NCBI RefSeq assembly: GCF_050633125.1
Contig: NZ_JBOEFX010000091.1
Coordinates: 1-64,000, forward strand
Direction: 5' to 3'
Origin: Lewinella sp050633125
GTDB taxonomy: Bacteria > Bacteroidota > Bacteroidia > Chitinophagales > Saprospiraceae
Length of the DNA stretch: 64,000 nucleotides
Shown here one piece after another: positions 1-9,612 of the stretch; within the stretch, counting starts at the first letter, position 1; each line of letters begins with the position of its first letter. The notes beneath the pieces are model-generated. The model worked only from the letters and a program-made list of their open reading frames with translations, did not search any database and was not told where the DNA came from. The translations under genes were made by a program, and so were the position numbers.

Positions 1-1
1 C

Positions 2-469
2 CTCTATAGTAGCGAACATGCACCTCCTTACGAACCCACAGAAGAGAATCCTATTAAGGCAATTGTTACAAAGAATCAACTGAAAGTAGAGTTTGACGAC
101 CAAAACAAAGTCATAACAATCAGTACTCCTGGAGGGAATATAATAACGCTTACAGATAAAGACGAAGGCATCAACATTGTTGATCAAAATCAAAATAAAA
201 TTCTACTTTCTTCTTCAGGAATTTCAATGCAGAGTCCGGCTGACATAGAAATAAAAGCAGATGGTCAGGTATCCATAACCGGAACAGCAGGTGTAACGGT
301 ATCTTCAGAAGCCGAAGCTAGTATATCAGCCGAAGCCACACTGAATATTTCTGGCCTGGAGGTTAGCATATCCGCCGAAACGGCACTCAGCGCATCCGGC
401 GAGGCCGAGGCCTCGATTACCGCAGGAGGAGAACTCAGCCTTACAGGGGCTATGATAATGATTAATTAA
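2..469 (+). CDS. eCIS spike protein, VgrG/gp5-like C-terminal needle (5' partial)
   Basis: The frame is open from the left edge, so this is the last ~155 residues of a larger protein. An OB-like segment ('ITISTPGGNIITLTDKDEG', then 'ILLSSSGISMQSPADIEIKA') runs into a regular alternating repeat rich in Ala, Ser, Glu and Val. This is the signature of the triple-stranded beta-helix needle of VgrG/T4 gp5 spikes (Afp8-type in eCIS). A PAAR gene follows 20 bp later and a gp25 gene after that, the standard spike-baseplate order. The role is inferred: central puncturing spike below the inner tube. An ATG at 227 exists, but the upstream in-frame residues clearly belong to the fold, so it is internal. 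Confidence 0.85.
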   Translation, partial: LYSSEHAPPYEPTEENPIKAIVTKNQLKVEFDDQNKVITISTPGGNIITLTDKDEGINIVDQNQNKILLSSSGISMQSPADIEIKADGQVSITGTAGVTVSSEAEASISAEATLNISGLEVSISAETALSASGEAEASITAGGELSLTGAMIMIN

Positions 470-489
470 TTCAAAAAAAACAAACAACA

Positions 490-780
490 ATGCCACCAGC
501 AGCTACCTTACTATCTATGCATGTTTGCCCCATGGTCGACGGCATTATTCCGCACGTCGGTGGCCCTGTCGTTGGGCCTGGTGCACCTACAGTCTTAATT
601 GATGGCCTTCCCGCTGCCCGAGTGACTGACCAATGTGTTTGTGTCGGTCCGCCAGACATTATCGTAATGGGCTCCGCTACCGTACTCATCGAAGGTCTTC
701 CTGCTGCATTTATGGGTAGCGAAACAGCACATGGTGGAACAATTGTTATGGGCGTTCCAAATGTAATGATCGGTGAATAA
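490..780 (+). CDS. PAAR-domain spike tip protein
   Basis: 96 aa, the usual size of a stand-alone PAAR. Three 'G.P.VLI.GLPAA'-like beta hairpins build the small cone, and His/Cys residues (H11, C13, H22, C49, H82) fit the metal-binding set. PAAR proteins sharpen the VgrG needle in T6SS and eCIS particles. It lies between the spike and the gp25 gene. Its stop codon overlaps the next start by 8 bases, suggesting coupled translation. No obvious Shine-Dalgarno is seen; the leader is A-rich (aaaaaaaacaaacaaca), as is common in Bacteroidota. No toxin extension is fused to it. Confidence 0.9.
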   Translation: MPPAATLLSMHVCPMVDGIIPHVGGPVVGPGAPTVLIDGLPAARVTDQCVCVGPPDIIVMGSATVLIEGLPAAFMGSETAHGGTIVMGVPNVMIGE

Positions 781-1195
781 CGGTATAGATAAAATAATAG
801 GCATAGGGTGGGCCTTTCCTCCGGTTTTCGACCCAATGGCAAACAGCGCCCGGATGGTGACTGGTGAAGAAGATATTTACCAAAGCTTGCAGGTTCTTTT
901 CGGCACCCAAATTGGCGAAAGGGTTTTAGAGTTAGACTACGGCACTGACCTGTCCTCTTTGCTATTTGAACGCTTACCTATCACCGAAAAAGCTATCATG
1001 GAAAACGCCATTAAAAATGCCGTAACATTCTATGAAGCCAGGATCATTTTACACGAAATAACTATCGATGACAATGACATTACAGACGGAATTGTTCGAA
1101 TAAGCCTAGATTTCACGATTGATCATACCAACAATCGCCGGAACATGGTCTTCCCTTTCTTTGTACAAGAAGGAACTTTAATTCCTAATTTTTAA
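773..1195 (+). CDS. gp25-like baseplate wedge protein
   Basis: 140 aa matching the GPW/gp25 family (T4 gp25, TssE, Afp9). It opens 'GIGWAFPPVF', then carries the conserved 'IYQSLQVLFGTQIGERVLELDYG' region (EPR-type core replaced by 'GERV'), and ends in a beta-rich 'VFPFFVQ' tail. The start used is GTG at 773, inside the PAAR stop region (8-base overlap); the first ATG would remove the conserved N-terminus. It is predicted to join tube and sheath at the baseplate. It is followed 12 bases later by the large baseplate gene. Confidence 0.9.
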   Translation: MNNGIDKIIGIGWAFPPVFDPMANSARMVTGEEDIYQSLQVLFGTQIGERVLELDYGTDLSSLLFERLPITEKAIMENAIKNAVTFYEARIILHEITIDDNDITDGIVRISLDFTIDHTNNRRNMVFPFFVQEGTLIPNF

Positions 1196-1207
1196 CAAGA
1201 AGGAAAC

Positions 1208-4200
1208 ATGAAAGATCAGCATCTGTATTCTGGGGGCACTAGTCAAACTGATCGTACGATCAGCAACTTTGCTTTAGACAACCTCGCTATTGATGGTAAA
1301 TCTGATGCTGATTTTTTTAATTTCATTTTTGATTTTGCTCGTTCCGTCGCTTTTTGGAATGAAAACAACCTCCCCAACGGCGACTGGCAGCGTTTTTTTG
1401 CTGGTGATGTTACCTTCCTTCTGGCAACAATTAGAGAAAAGGACCTAACTGTATATCCAAAACAACTCCACAAACTGATCACAGATTATGAACTCACCCC
1501 ATTGGATAGTGAAAAAGAGTACATTCAAGTTCAGGTTTTGCAATTAATACTAGGAATCAGCCAATATTTAACAACCTGGAGTAGTCACGTACAAGCATTC
1601 AATCATTCCACCGACCACAAAACCGCCGTTCAAAAGTCTATTGACGAAACCTTGCAATCCAACATCTGGCCCAATTACCGGTATCTACGCGATTGCATCC
1701 AGGCAATGATTTACCTTTACAGGCAAAACCCCAACAACATCAGCCATGAAAACCTGGCTGTAAAAACAAGCAAAATCCAAGATGCTCTGGCGGGTATATT
1801 GTACCAGAAATATGACCCTAAATCAGGTACAGACTCTAAAATGGCTCAGGAATTATCGAGCTACCAAGGAATTTGGAAATATTTACTTCGACTCTATGAA
1901 AGCTTATACCGAACCTTAGCAGCCCTCAAGAAGCAGGTAGAATTATATATAGACGAATCATTTGCTCAATCAGATCATGCACCACAAGTAGCGTTATTAT
2001 TCTCGTTATTAGAGATGATGGCACCACTAAAAAAACAGTTAAATGGATTTTCTATTAAGCACCTTGATTTTTACTACCGACAGGTACTTCTTCAACAAGT
2101 AAAGGCAGGAAAACCAGATAGTGTTCCTGTTCATTTTGTTGGAAAAGTCAACTATGGAAAATCTCATCATCCTGTGGGTACCCCCCTCGTCGCTAATATA
2201 GATGCAAGTGACGCTCCTATCATTTACCACACAACTAAGCCTTTAACAGTAACAGGGGCACTACCCGTTGCATTCAAAACAGTGTACAATGGACAAGTAG
2301 GGCTACCTATCATGCAAGCTGCCCACGAGTATGTATATGCAGCACCTATTGCCAATTCACTTGATGGCCAAGGGGCCAAACTAACTGCCGAACACCCTTC
2401 TTGGCCAACATTAGGTAGCTCTTTGACAGCACTTCCTGTCAAGGTTCAAGAAGAACGCCTAGCCGAGCTTGGTTGGGCCATTTCCAGTTCTTTGCTGCTC
2501 TTAGCAGAAGGACAACGGACCTTGCAACTATTTTGGGAATTGCCTGCAAATACCTTTGATACTTTAGCAAATCAGTTACAGAAACTCGGCCTTAATAAGT
2601 CCGAAGAAGCACTACCGCTTTTTTTACAATCTGTATTTGAGATTACTTACACAGCCCCCAAATCATGGAAAAAGGTTACGTCTGTAAAAATTGAACTATC
2701 TGACAAATCGATCCAGCAGTCTACAAAAAGCAAGCCTCCTATAGATACCAAAACTCCCTCTGTAGCTTCTGTACCTAAGACAGGCTTGCTCTTTACACTT
2801 TTGATTGCACCAACAAAACCATCCGTTGTAGCTTACTTACCAAAGATTCACAAAGGAAATTATCAAACTGATCAACCCATTTTACGGTTTGCCTTAAAAC
2901 AAAAAGTGGCACTTCCAGCTAAGGAGAGTGCGGTGAAAACGAAAAAAAAAATTATAAACCCTTATGCACTGCTCAAGGGTTGGTCTTTGAAGCAGGGTTC
3001 ATTGCAAATTAGCGTCAAAGGGATACAAACCTTTGCTTTTCAAAACGACTTTTCCTTACTCAAACCTAATGCTCCAATTACTCCCTTTGGTGTAAAACCC
3101 CTACAAGGCAATCACTTCTACTTGGGGAATACAGAGGTTTTTGGCAAACCACTTTCTTCTTTATCTCTAGAGATAGAATGGTATGATTTGCCTCAAATGA
3201 AATATGGTTTTTGTCAATATTACGAAAGCTACAATAAAACCTTTCCTAAATACCCCTTCTTTAATTCTGCCTTCAAGTGGAATGCAGCTCTTTTACTTGA
3301 TCAATCCTGGCAACCTTTACCGTTCATTATTGAGCCTATAAGAGCATTAAAACCAGTTGATGCGCAAACACTTCCATCAACTGAAACAACACACCCGCTT
3401 ACTGGTTCAACGACAAAAACAGCAGAAACAGAAATAACTCCAAAGCCAACCTCCTCCGTAAAGAAAGATCATTCTTTCTTCCATTTGCTCGACAATATTG
3501 AGGGAAGAGTAAGCCATTTGCTCGATCATTTACAAGGCAAGCACCATACCACAGAACTACCCCAAAAGCGTACAGAAGAAACCCCATCACATAGCAATAG
3601 TAAAGCCTCCCCTCCTACCACTAAACCTCCCCATGAGCAAAAAAGCTTGAGTATTCATACCCAAGAAACTTATTTATTTAGCTGGAAAAAGCTAAAAATA
3701 GCCTCAGCACCTATTCCATCACCGAAGAAGCACTCCTCGTCTACTTCTACAAATCATTCTTCCTCCACTGAAAGTAGCTTTCATAAAGATGCGCATAAAG
3801 CTTTAGGTCACTTGCAACAAGCCGTAAACGCATTGAGGACCAAGGGAGAAGAGCTATTGTCCGCACAGGGCTTAGTGCCAGGCCTCAGATTAGATTTACT
3901 GAAGTGGCTTAGCAACAGGGCCACAAAAAAAGTAGGCGCAGCACCTCAACTCCCAAAGCGTAAAACCTCATCTAGTCCCCCAAAAAAAGAGCCAGGGGCT
4001 AAAAAAAACAATCCCGTTACAATGATATGCCCCCATTTAGATGAGGGTAAACTGAAGTCTACAAGCACCTTTCAACTTGCAGTAGAGCACCTTAAATGGC
4101 CAAGTCGCCAGGAACCTCTGAAAACGCCGCCCTCCCCCCTAAAATATAGTGAACACAGTAAAAGTGGATTCTTGAGGCTGGAACTCACCAACCCGCCCTA

Positions 4201-6178
4201 TGCTTTTGGACACGAAGAATACGCCAGAGTTGTAGCTGAAATAGCCAACGAAAACATGAGCACTATTGCTCATATGCTATCTCCTAACTCTCCCAGACTT
4301 CTCCCCGATCCCGATAAAAAAAAGGAGAAGGACAGCACTAATAGTAATAAGATTAAAACACCAACTGGCCAAGGTAATTCCATCAAAAAAATAATTGTAA
4401 CCGAAGTCAACCACTTGGCTTCATCGATATCGCCTTTGGCGGGTTGGCTTTTGAAAGAAGGTGAAAAAAACCACGTCATTAAAAAATTGAAAGCCGTCAG
4501 AGCTATTGTAAAAAAACATAAGCAGGCCGAGCAACAAAAGAAAAAGGGGGCTAAAAATAAATCCCAACCACTCAAAAACCTAGATACAGAGAACTTGCTC
4601 TTACCTCCTCGACCAGCCTATACTCCAAAAATAAAAGGAATTACGGTTGATTATGAGGCCCACATAAACTTCACCATAGGCACGACGACAATACAGCCGC
4701 TTGAATTATTTCACCTTTGCCCTTTTGACACCCAAAAGGCATTGACCAGTACCCCTTCAGCTCGCCTACTTCCACAGTACCCCGAAACGGGCTATTTATA
4801 CATGGGGTTAGAAAAGGTAAATGCACCAGAAAAGCTTACACTCCTTTTTGAATTAAACGAATCCACTGGCGATCGTGACCTAATACTCCCAACAGTACAG
4901 TGGGCCTATTATACAGATGAAAAATGGACAACGTTTCCGGCACTGGCAGTACAAGACGGCACCAATAGCTTTACGGAATCTGGCATAGTGGAATTATCTT
5001 TGCCTCCCGTAATTGGTCCTCCTCCATTCAAACCTTCTACAACTAAAGAACCAGCAATCTATTGGTTACGTGCGTCAGTAGACCAATACGCCGCGGCAGT
5101 ATGTGAAACCATCCAAGTATATCCTCATGCTACACTAGCCAAACGCAGTACTGCCATCCAGCCTCAGGTAGAAAAACCGTTGACACCAAGCACTTTACAG
5201 CCCAAGCAAATTAAGAAAATGCAACAGACGCATCCTGCAATCACTAAAGTGATTCAGCCAGTGTCTTCCCGTGGAGGTTCTGTAGCAGAGAACACTACAC
5301 AAATGTATGTACGGGTGAGTGAGCATCTCCGACACAAAGGTCGGGCAATTACCGCATGGGACTATGAACGCTTAGTCTTGCAGGAGTTTCCAGACATCGG
5401 CTTTGTTCGTTGTCTCAATCATACATCTAACCAGTCGACTATTGCTCCTGGGCATCTTAACATTCTCATTCTACCAACAAAACTTCCGAAAACAAATGAT
5501 CGGCTTACGCCAAAAACATCCCCAGGCCTGAGATTAGGTATCAGCCGCTTCCTAGAAGGCATTACTGATCCATTTGCTACAATTAATGTAAAAAACCCCT
5601 CTTATGATTATTTGAAGGTTGAAGTGGAGGTACAATTACGCCCTGGTAGCGATGAGGGTCAAATCCTCAACTCCATCAATAAAAAACTGGTAAACACTAT
5701 TGCTGCCTGGGCGATAGAGCCATGGAGTATCAATCCATTCACACACTCTTGCTCCTATTACTCCCTCCTATCTTGCGTCAATCAAGAAGTAGATATCATT
5801 GAGATCGTCCACTTTGCTATTAACTTACACTATGGAAGCCCTACCGAACCTCCCGTAACAATACCTGCCACTTTTGAACTAATCCCCCACTCTTCCCCTC
5901 GAAGTATATTGACTTCTGTAGGCCAACATAGGATTACTTCGGCAAGTCACTCTTCACAGAGCGACATAAAAAAGGAACAAGACAAAACTCCTCCAATACC
6001 AAAACCTTCAGCAGAAAAAACACCGGCTGCACAGCCTCACACCATTCCACCTAAGAAAGACAACCTCACCCAAACAACAAAAACGACAACGCCTACAAGC
6101 ATGCAACCTGTAGAGAAAAAACCAGACAACGCCCTTTTTATCCATAGTAACTGGTACAACAATGAGTCAAAAGATTAG
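1208..6178 (+). CDS. Large gpJ/Afp11-like eCIS baseplate protein
   Basis: 1656 aa, far longer than the ~900-1000 aa typical of Afp11/Pvc11. The N-terminal half is helical with several 'ELGWAISSSLLLLAEGQRTL'-like segments. The C-terminal part has the recognisable baseplate-J signature: 'RVSEHLRHKGRAITAWDYE', 'FPDIGFVRCLNHT', and a repeat of 'VEVEVQLRPG' followed by 'INKKL'. Long Lys/Pro/Ser/Thr-rich, probably disordered stretches sit at about residues 717-937, 1024-1137 and 1557-1656 and explain much of the extra length. It follows an AGAAGGA ribosome-binding site. It is inferred to form the wedge connecting the hub to the sheath baseplate. Assignment as Afp11-like rests on the C-terminal motifs and gene order. 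Confidence 0.8.
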   Translation: MKDQHLYSGGTSQTDRTISNFALDNLAIDGKSDADFFNFIFDFARSVAFWNENNLPNGDWQRFFAGDVTFLLATIREKDLTVYPKQLHKLITDYELTPLDSEKEYIQVQVLQLILGISQYLTTWSSHVQAFNHSTDHKTAVQKSIDETLQSNIWPNYRYLRDCIQAMIYLYRQNPNNISHENLAVKTSKIQDALAGILYQKYDPKSGTDSKMAQELSSYQGIWKYLLRLYESLYRTLAALKKQVELYIDESFAQSDHAPQVALLFSLLEMMAPLKKQLNGFSIKHLDFYYRQVLLQQVKAGKPDSVPVHFVGKVNYGKSHHPVGTPLVANIDASDAPIIYHTTKPLTVTGALPVAFKTVYNGQVGLPIMQAAHEYVYAAPIANSLDGQGAKLTAEHPSWPTLGSSLTALPVKVQEERLAELGWAISSSLLLLAEGQRTLQLFWELPANTFDTLANQLQKLGLNKSEEALPLFLQSVFEITYTAPKSWKKVTSVKIELSDKSIQQSTKSKPPIDTKTPSVASVPKTGLLFTLLIAPTKPSVVAYLPKIHKGNYQTDQPILRFALKQKVALPAKESAVKTKKKIINPYALLKGWSLKQGSLQISVKGIQTFAFQNDFSLLKPNAPITPFGVKPLQGNHFYLGNTEVFGKPLSSLSLEIEWYDLPQMKYGFCQYYESYNKTFPKYPFFNSAFKWNAALLLDQSWQPLPFIIEPIRALKPVDAQTLPSTETTHPLTGSTTKTAETEITPKPTSSVKKDHSFFHLLDNIEGRVSHLLDHLQGKHHTTELPQKRTEETPSHSNSKASPPTTKPPHEQKSLSIHTQETYLFSWKKLKIASAPIPSPKKHSSSTSTNHSSSTESSFHKDAHKALGHLQQAVNALRTKGEELLSAQGLVPGLRLDLLKWLSNRATKKVGAAPQLPKRKTSSSPPKKEPGAKKNNPVTMICPHLDEGKLKSTSTFQLAVEHLKWPSRQEPLKTPPSPLKYSEHSKSGFLRLELTNPPYAFGHEEYARVVAEIANENMSTIAHMLSPNSPRLLPDPDKKKEKDSTNSNKIKTPTGQGNSIKKIIVTEVNHLASSISPLAGWLLKEGEKNHVIKKLKAVRAIVKKHKQAEQQKKKGAKNKSQPLKNLDTENLLLPPRPAYTPKIKGITVDYEAHINFTIGTTTIQPLELFHLCPFDTQKALTSTPSARLLPQYPETGYLYMGLEKVNAPEKLTLLFELNESTGDRDLILPTVQWAYYTDEKWTTFPALAVQDGTNSFTESGIVELSLPPVIGPPPFKPSTTKEPAIYWLRASVDQYAAAVCETIQVYPHATLAKRSTAIQPQVEKPLTPSTLQPKQIKKMQQTHPAITKVIQPVSSRGGSVAENTTQMYVRVSEHLRHKGRAITAWDYERLVLQEFPDIGFVRCLNHTSNQSTIAPGHLNILILPTKLPKTNDRLTPKTSPGLRLGISRFLEGITDPFATINVKNPSYDYLKVEVEVQLRPGSDEGQILNSINKKLVNTIAAWAIEPWSINPFTHSCSYYSLLSCVNQEVDIIEIVHFAINLHYGSPTEPPVTIPATFELIPHSSPRSILTSVGQHRITSASHSSQSDIKKEQDKTPPIPKPSAEKTPAAQPHTIPPKKDNLTQTTKTTTPTSMQPVEKKPDNALFIHSNWYNNESKD

Positions 6179-6197
6179 TAAATTGAGGGCATGATGA

Positions 6198-9100
6198 ATG
6201 ACAACACCTATGTCTGAACAGATTAGCATCACCGGGATCGATGGACAAAAACAACCGTCGCTTGACACCCATACGCTTCGTCGATTGGGCCTGGAGGCTA
6301 TTATCAAAACTGGCAGTAAATACTGGACAGACTACAATGAGCATGATCCTGGAATTACAATTCTTGAAACCCTCATTTATGCCTTAACCGATTTGGGCTA
6401 CCGCTCTAATTTCCCCATCACTGACATTCTTGCTCAGCAGCAGTTATCACCTCAGGAATTAGAACAAACCCAGTTTTATACGGCGAGGAATATCCTTACT
6501 GTCAATCCTTTGACACTTCTTGATTTTCGTAAACTTCTTGTTGATATTCCAGATGTAAACAATGCATGGATCTTTCCCGCACAAAACAGTTTTGAGCCCA
6601 CCAAAGGATTATTAGACATTATTATTGACAGCAATTTCACAGCTGACTCTTTGGAAGGAAAAGATTTGCTAAAACGAGTTCGAACCAGCTTTCAGCAGCA
6701 TCGCAATTTGAGCCAGCAACTAAGGACGGTAAATATTAGGGCTCCCTTACCAATAAGCTTTAAGATGGAAGTCGTCATTCCTGATGATACCCTTGCAGAA
6801 AAAGCCGTTGCTGCTTTACTTCTTACATTGGAAGAATACTTATCCAGCAGTGTTTATTTCCTCTCTTTTCAGGAGATGATGGAAGTGGTAAATGATGATG
6901 TCAACCAAGTTTTCGAAGGCCCACCGCTATTGCATGGCTTTTTACCCACACAAGCTCTTTCACCTAGAATGGATGAGCTTAAAGCTGTTGATCTACTTCC
7001 TTTTATTGAAAAAACTAAGGGAATAAATGGCATTCAAACATTAACATTCAGAAGCCCACTAGATGATCTCAACAGTTTCGGAGATTTGCAAGAACCGAAA
7101 AACTGGTATCACCAGCGAAAGATTCCGACCAATCGCAAGCCCACTTTAGCTCCTGTAGACCGACAAATCATTACCGTTTATAAAAACAACTTACTACAAA
7201 ACTGGACAATCAAAGGTGTTGAACGTGAGCTTGCCAACATGCGTAGTGATAAGCGTATGCCTAAGTTTGCTAAACAAAAACGAGACATTAGCATCCCTGA
7301 AGGCCAATATCGCGACTTAAGTTCATACATCAGTATTCAAGAAGAATTCCCTAGAATTTACGGAATGCAACCCCATGGTGCACCACCGGAAGCAAGTACA
7401 AGCCGGCTGGGTAAGATCAAACAATTTAAAGCATACTTATTATTCTTTGATCAGGTTTTAGCCAACTACCTTGCTCAGCTTGCCAATTTGGGCCAGTTGT
7501 TTTCCTGGTCAGAAAAGGTAAGCAACACTTACTTTTTTCAAGGTCTAGAGGAGACCGTAAACCACCTAAGTGAACTATTAACAGGAGATACAACAGAACA
7601 ACCAAGTACTGATCACACACAGAAAAGCACCTCCCAAATTGTGCTAAACAAATATCACAATACACTACAAAAACTTCGAGAGGATAAGAATACCTTTTTA
7701 CAACGCCGCAATTTATTCCTCAGCCATTTACTGGCCCGATTTGGCAGAAAACTAGAAGTATACACTAGTCAACTAGCAGCTGAGTCGGCAACTGCATCTC
7801 CAGAGGTTTCACTTCAGGAGATGCAGATGAATACTCAGTTAAGGCTCCTCGAAAATTATCCTTTCCTTAGTGCCAATCGTTCAAAAGCTCTTAATTTAGA
7901 TCGCGTATCAGCAGATTTTTCCCATCAATTTTCCGGATTGCGGTATTGGGTAGAAACCCTTTTTGGGATGACCCCGGAAAACCTGGGGNNATTTTCGATT
8001 CAATGATCGTTTTGTCGCCGGTTATTTTGATGAAACTTCAACAGAAAAAAATGAATCCAGTGAATTTGTCATTCTAAAAGAAGGAGGTGGCAAAATCGAT
8101 ATACAACATTTGCTACAGCTGGCAGTAAACCCAGCAAATTACCAGGTAGAAACCAAACCTCTTTATTCCAAAAAGGAAGAAATTTCTTATCGGATTCGTA
8201 TTGCTCAAGATGCGCCTCAAACAACAGTTATTGATAACCCCGTCTATAGAGTAGAACCTATCTACAAGACAGCAGAACAAGCCGAGCAAGCAATAAACAA
8301 ACTGCTAAGATTATTCCAACGATACAGTAAAACAAGTGAGAGAGTATACCTACTTGAAAATTTTTTACTTCGCCCCGGGGAACAAGAACTCGATTTTGGG
8401 CTAAAAATGCTGGATGAAGCAGGAGTCCCGTGGTTACAAACAAAACAATGGCACTCCCAAAATGCTTTTCGTGGCCTTTCCGAAATGGTTCAGAATGGTT
8501 ACGTATNNACGTATACTATCAAATAGAAGATACGCAACATGTAAAACCTACAGCGTCTACCAAACTAACCCAAAACACTGGTGTACAGAAAGAAGAAGAT
8601 GCACCCCAAAAGACACCCCAGGCAGCCAGTCCTAAACAGCCTCAAGGAATTACACCACAGCTGGTATTCAGATTGGCGAAAACGGAAGACACCCCGACTT
8701 TAGAACTAGTTCTACAAAACACCCCGATCTTGGCGAGTAAGGATGAAAATGAAGAAGATTTATCGCGCGTTCATGATACAGATCTTAGGCAAATACTGAA
8801 CGCAATATCTCATCAAGTAGCCTTTTATCCCACAAAAGAAAAAACAGACCCAACGAACCTTATTCAACATATTAACCAATGGTTATTTCGCCTTGCACCA
8901 ATTACTTTGCGTACTGCTCAAATACCAAGCGGAGAGTTTAAACTACAGCTATCTTTTGTGGCCTATAAAGAGACGATTGTTTTTGAAACGATCAATGCTT
9001 ATAAAACACTCATTCAGCTAGAAAAGCAAATTAATTCGTGGGAACTCAGTCCTTCTTTGGTCATCTTTGAGGTATGTCATCAGCAAGATGGAAAATACAG

Positions 9101-9608
9101 TGTGCTTTTACTTTACCAAACACGTAAAATATCCTTTCGATTTGCGGCTAAAATGCTTTTCACGACAAAGGATATGGCACAAAAGAAAGCACAGGAATGG
9201 GAAGTTGTTTGGCAAAAAAATATTGGCAAAACCTATCCATTAGGAAAATGCTGGCAACCTTTTTTACAGCCTTGGCTACAAAAATCACCTTTAGAATTAA
9301 AGGCCCCTAATCTCCAACATGTTATAACCGATCCGTACTCTTTTATTTTGACCGTTGTTCTTCCTAAATGGCCACTACGATTTCAGGATAAAAGTTTCCG
9401 TGATACACTCCTTAAGACATTACATCATGAATCCCCTGCTCATTTATGGCTTAACGTACTTTGGTTGGACAAGATACCATTTCAACGTTTCCAAATGCTA
9501 TATGGTAACTGGTGGAATGCTTTCACTAGTAATCAACCAAGCCAGGGTTTTCACAAAAGAACACTTCTAGACTTTGTTATGTCTCATAACGCCAAGGAAG
9601 AAACCTAA
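6198..9608 (+). CDS. Afp12-like eCIS baseplate protein, broken by two assembly scars
   Basis: It appears as three pieces but is one ~1136-aa protein. The first frame runs to the 'nn' at 7989-7990, the second to the 'nn' at 8507-8508, and the third to the stop at 9608. On either side of the second scar the bases ACGTAT are duplicated, and the joined reading 'NGYVYYQIED' is sensible; this is an assembly artefact, not a mutation. The N-terminus 'YWTDYNEHDPGITILETL' followed by 'YALTDLGYR' is the hallmark of Afp12/Pvc12-type baseplate proteins. It lies 19 bp after the gpJ-like gene and 4 bp before the tape-measure gene, so one operon. Function at the baseplate periphery is inferred from the family. 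Confidence 0.8.
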
Positions 9609-9612
9609 GTAA

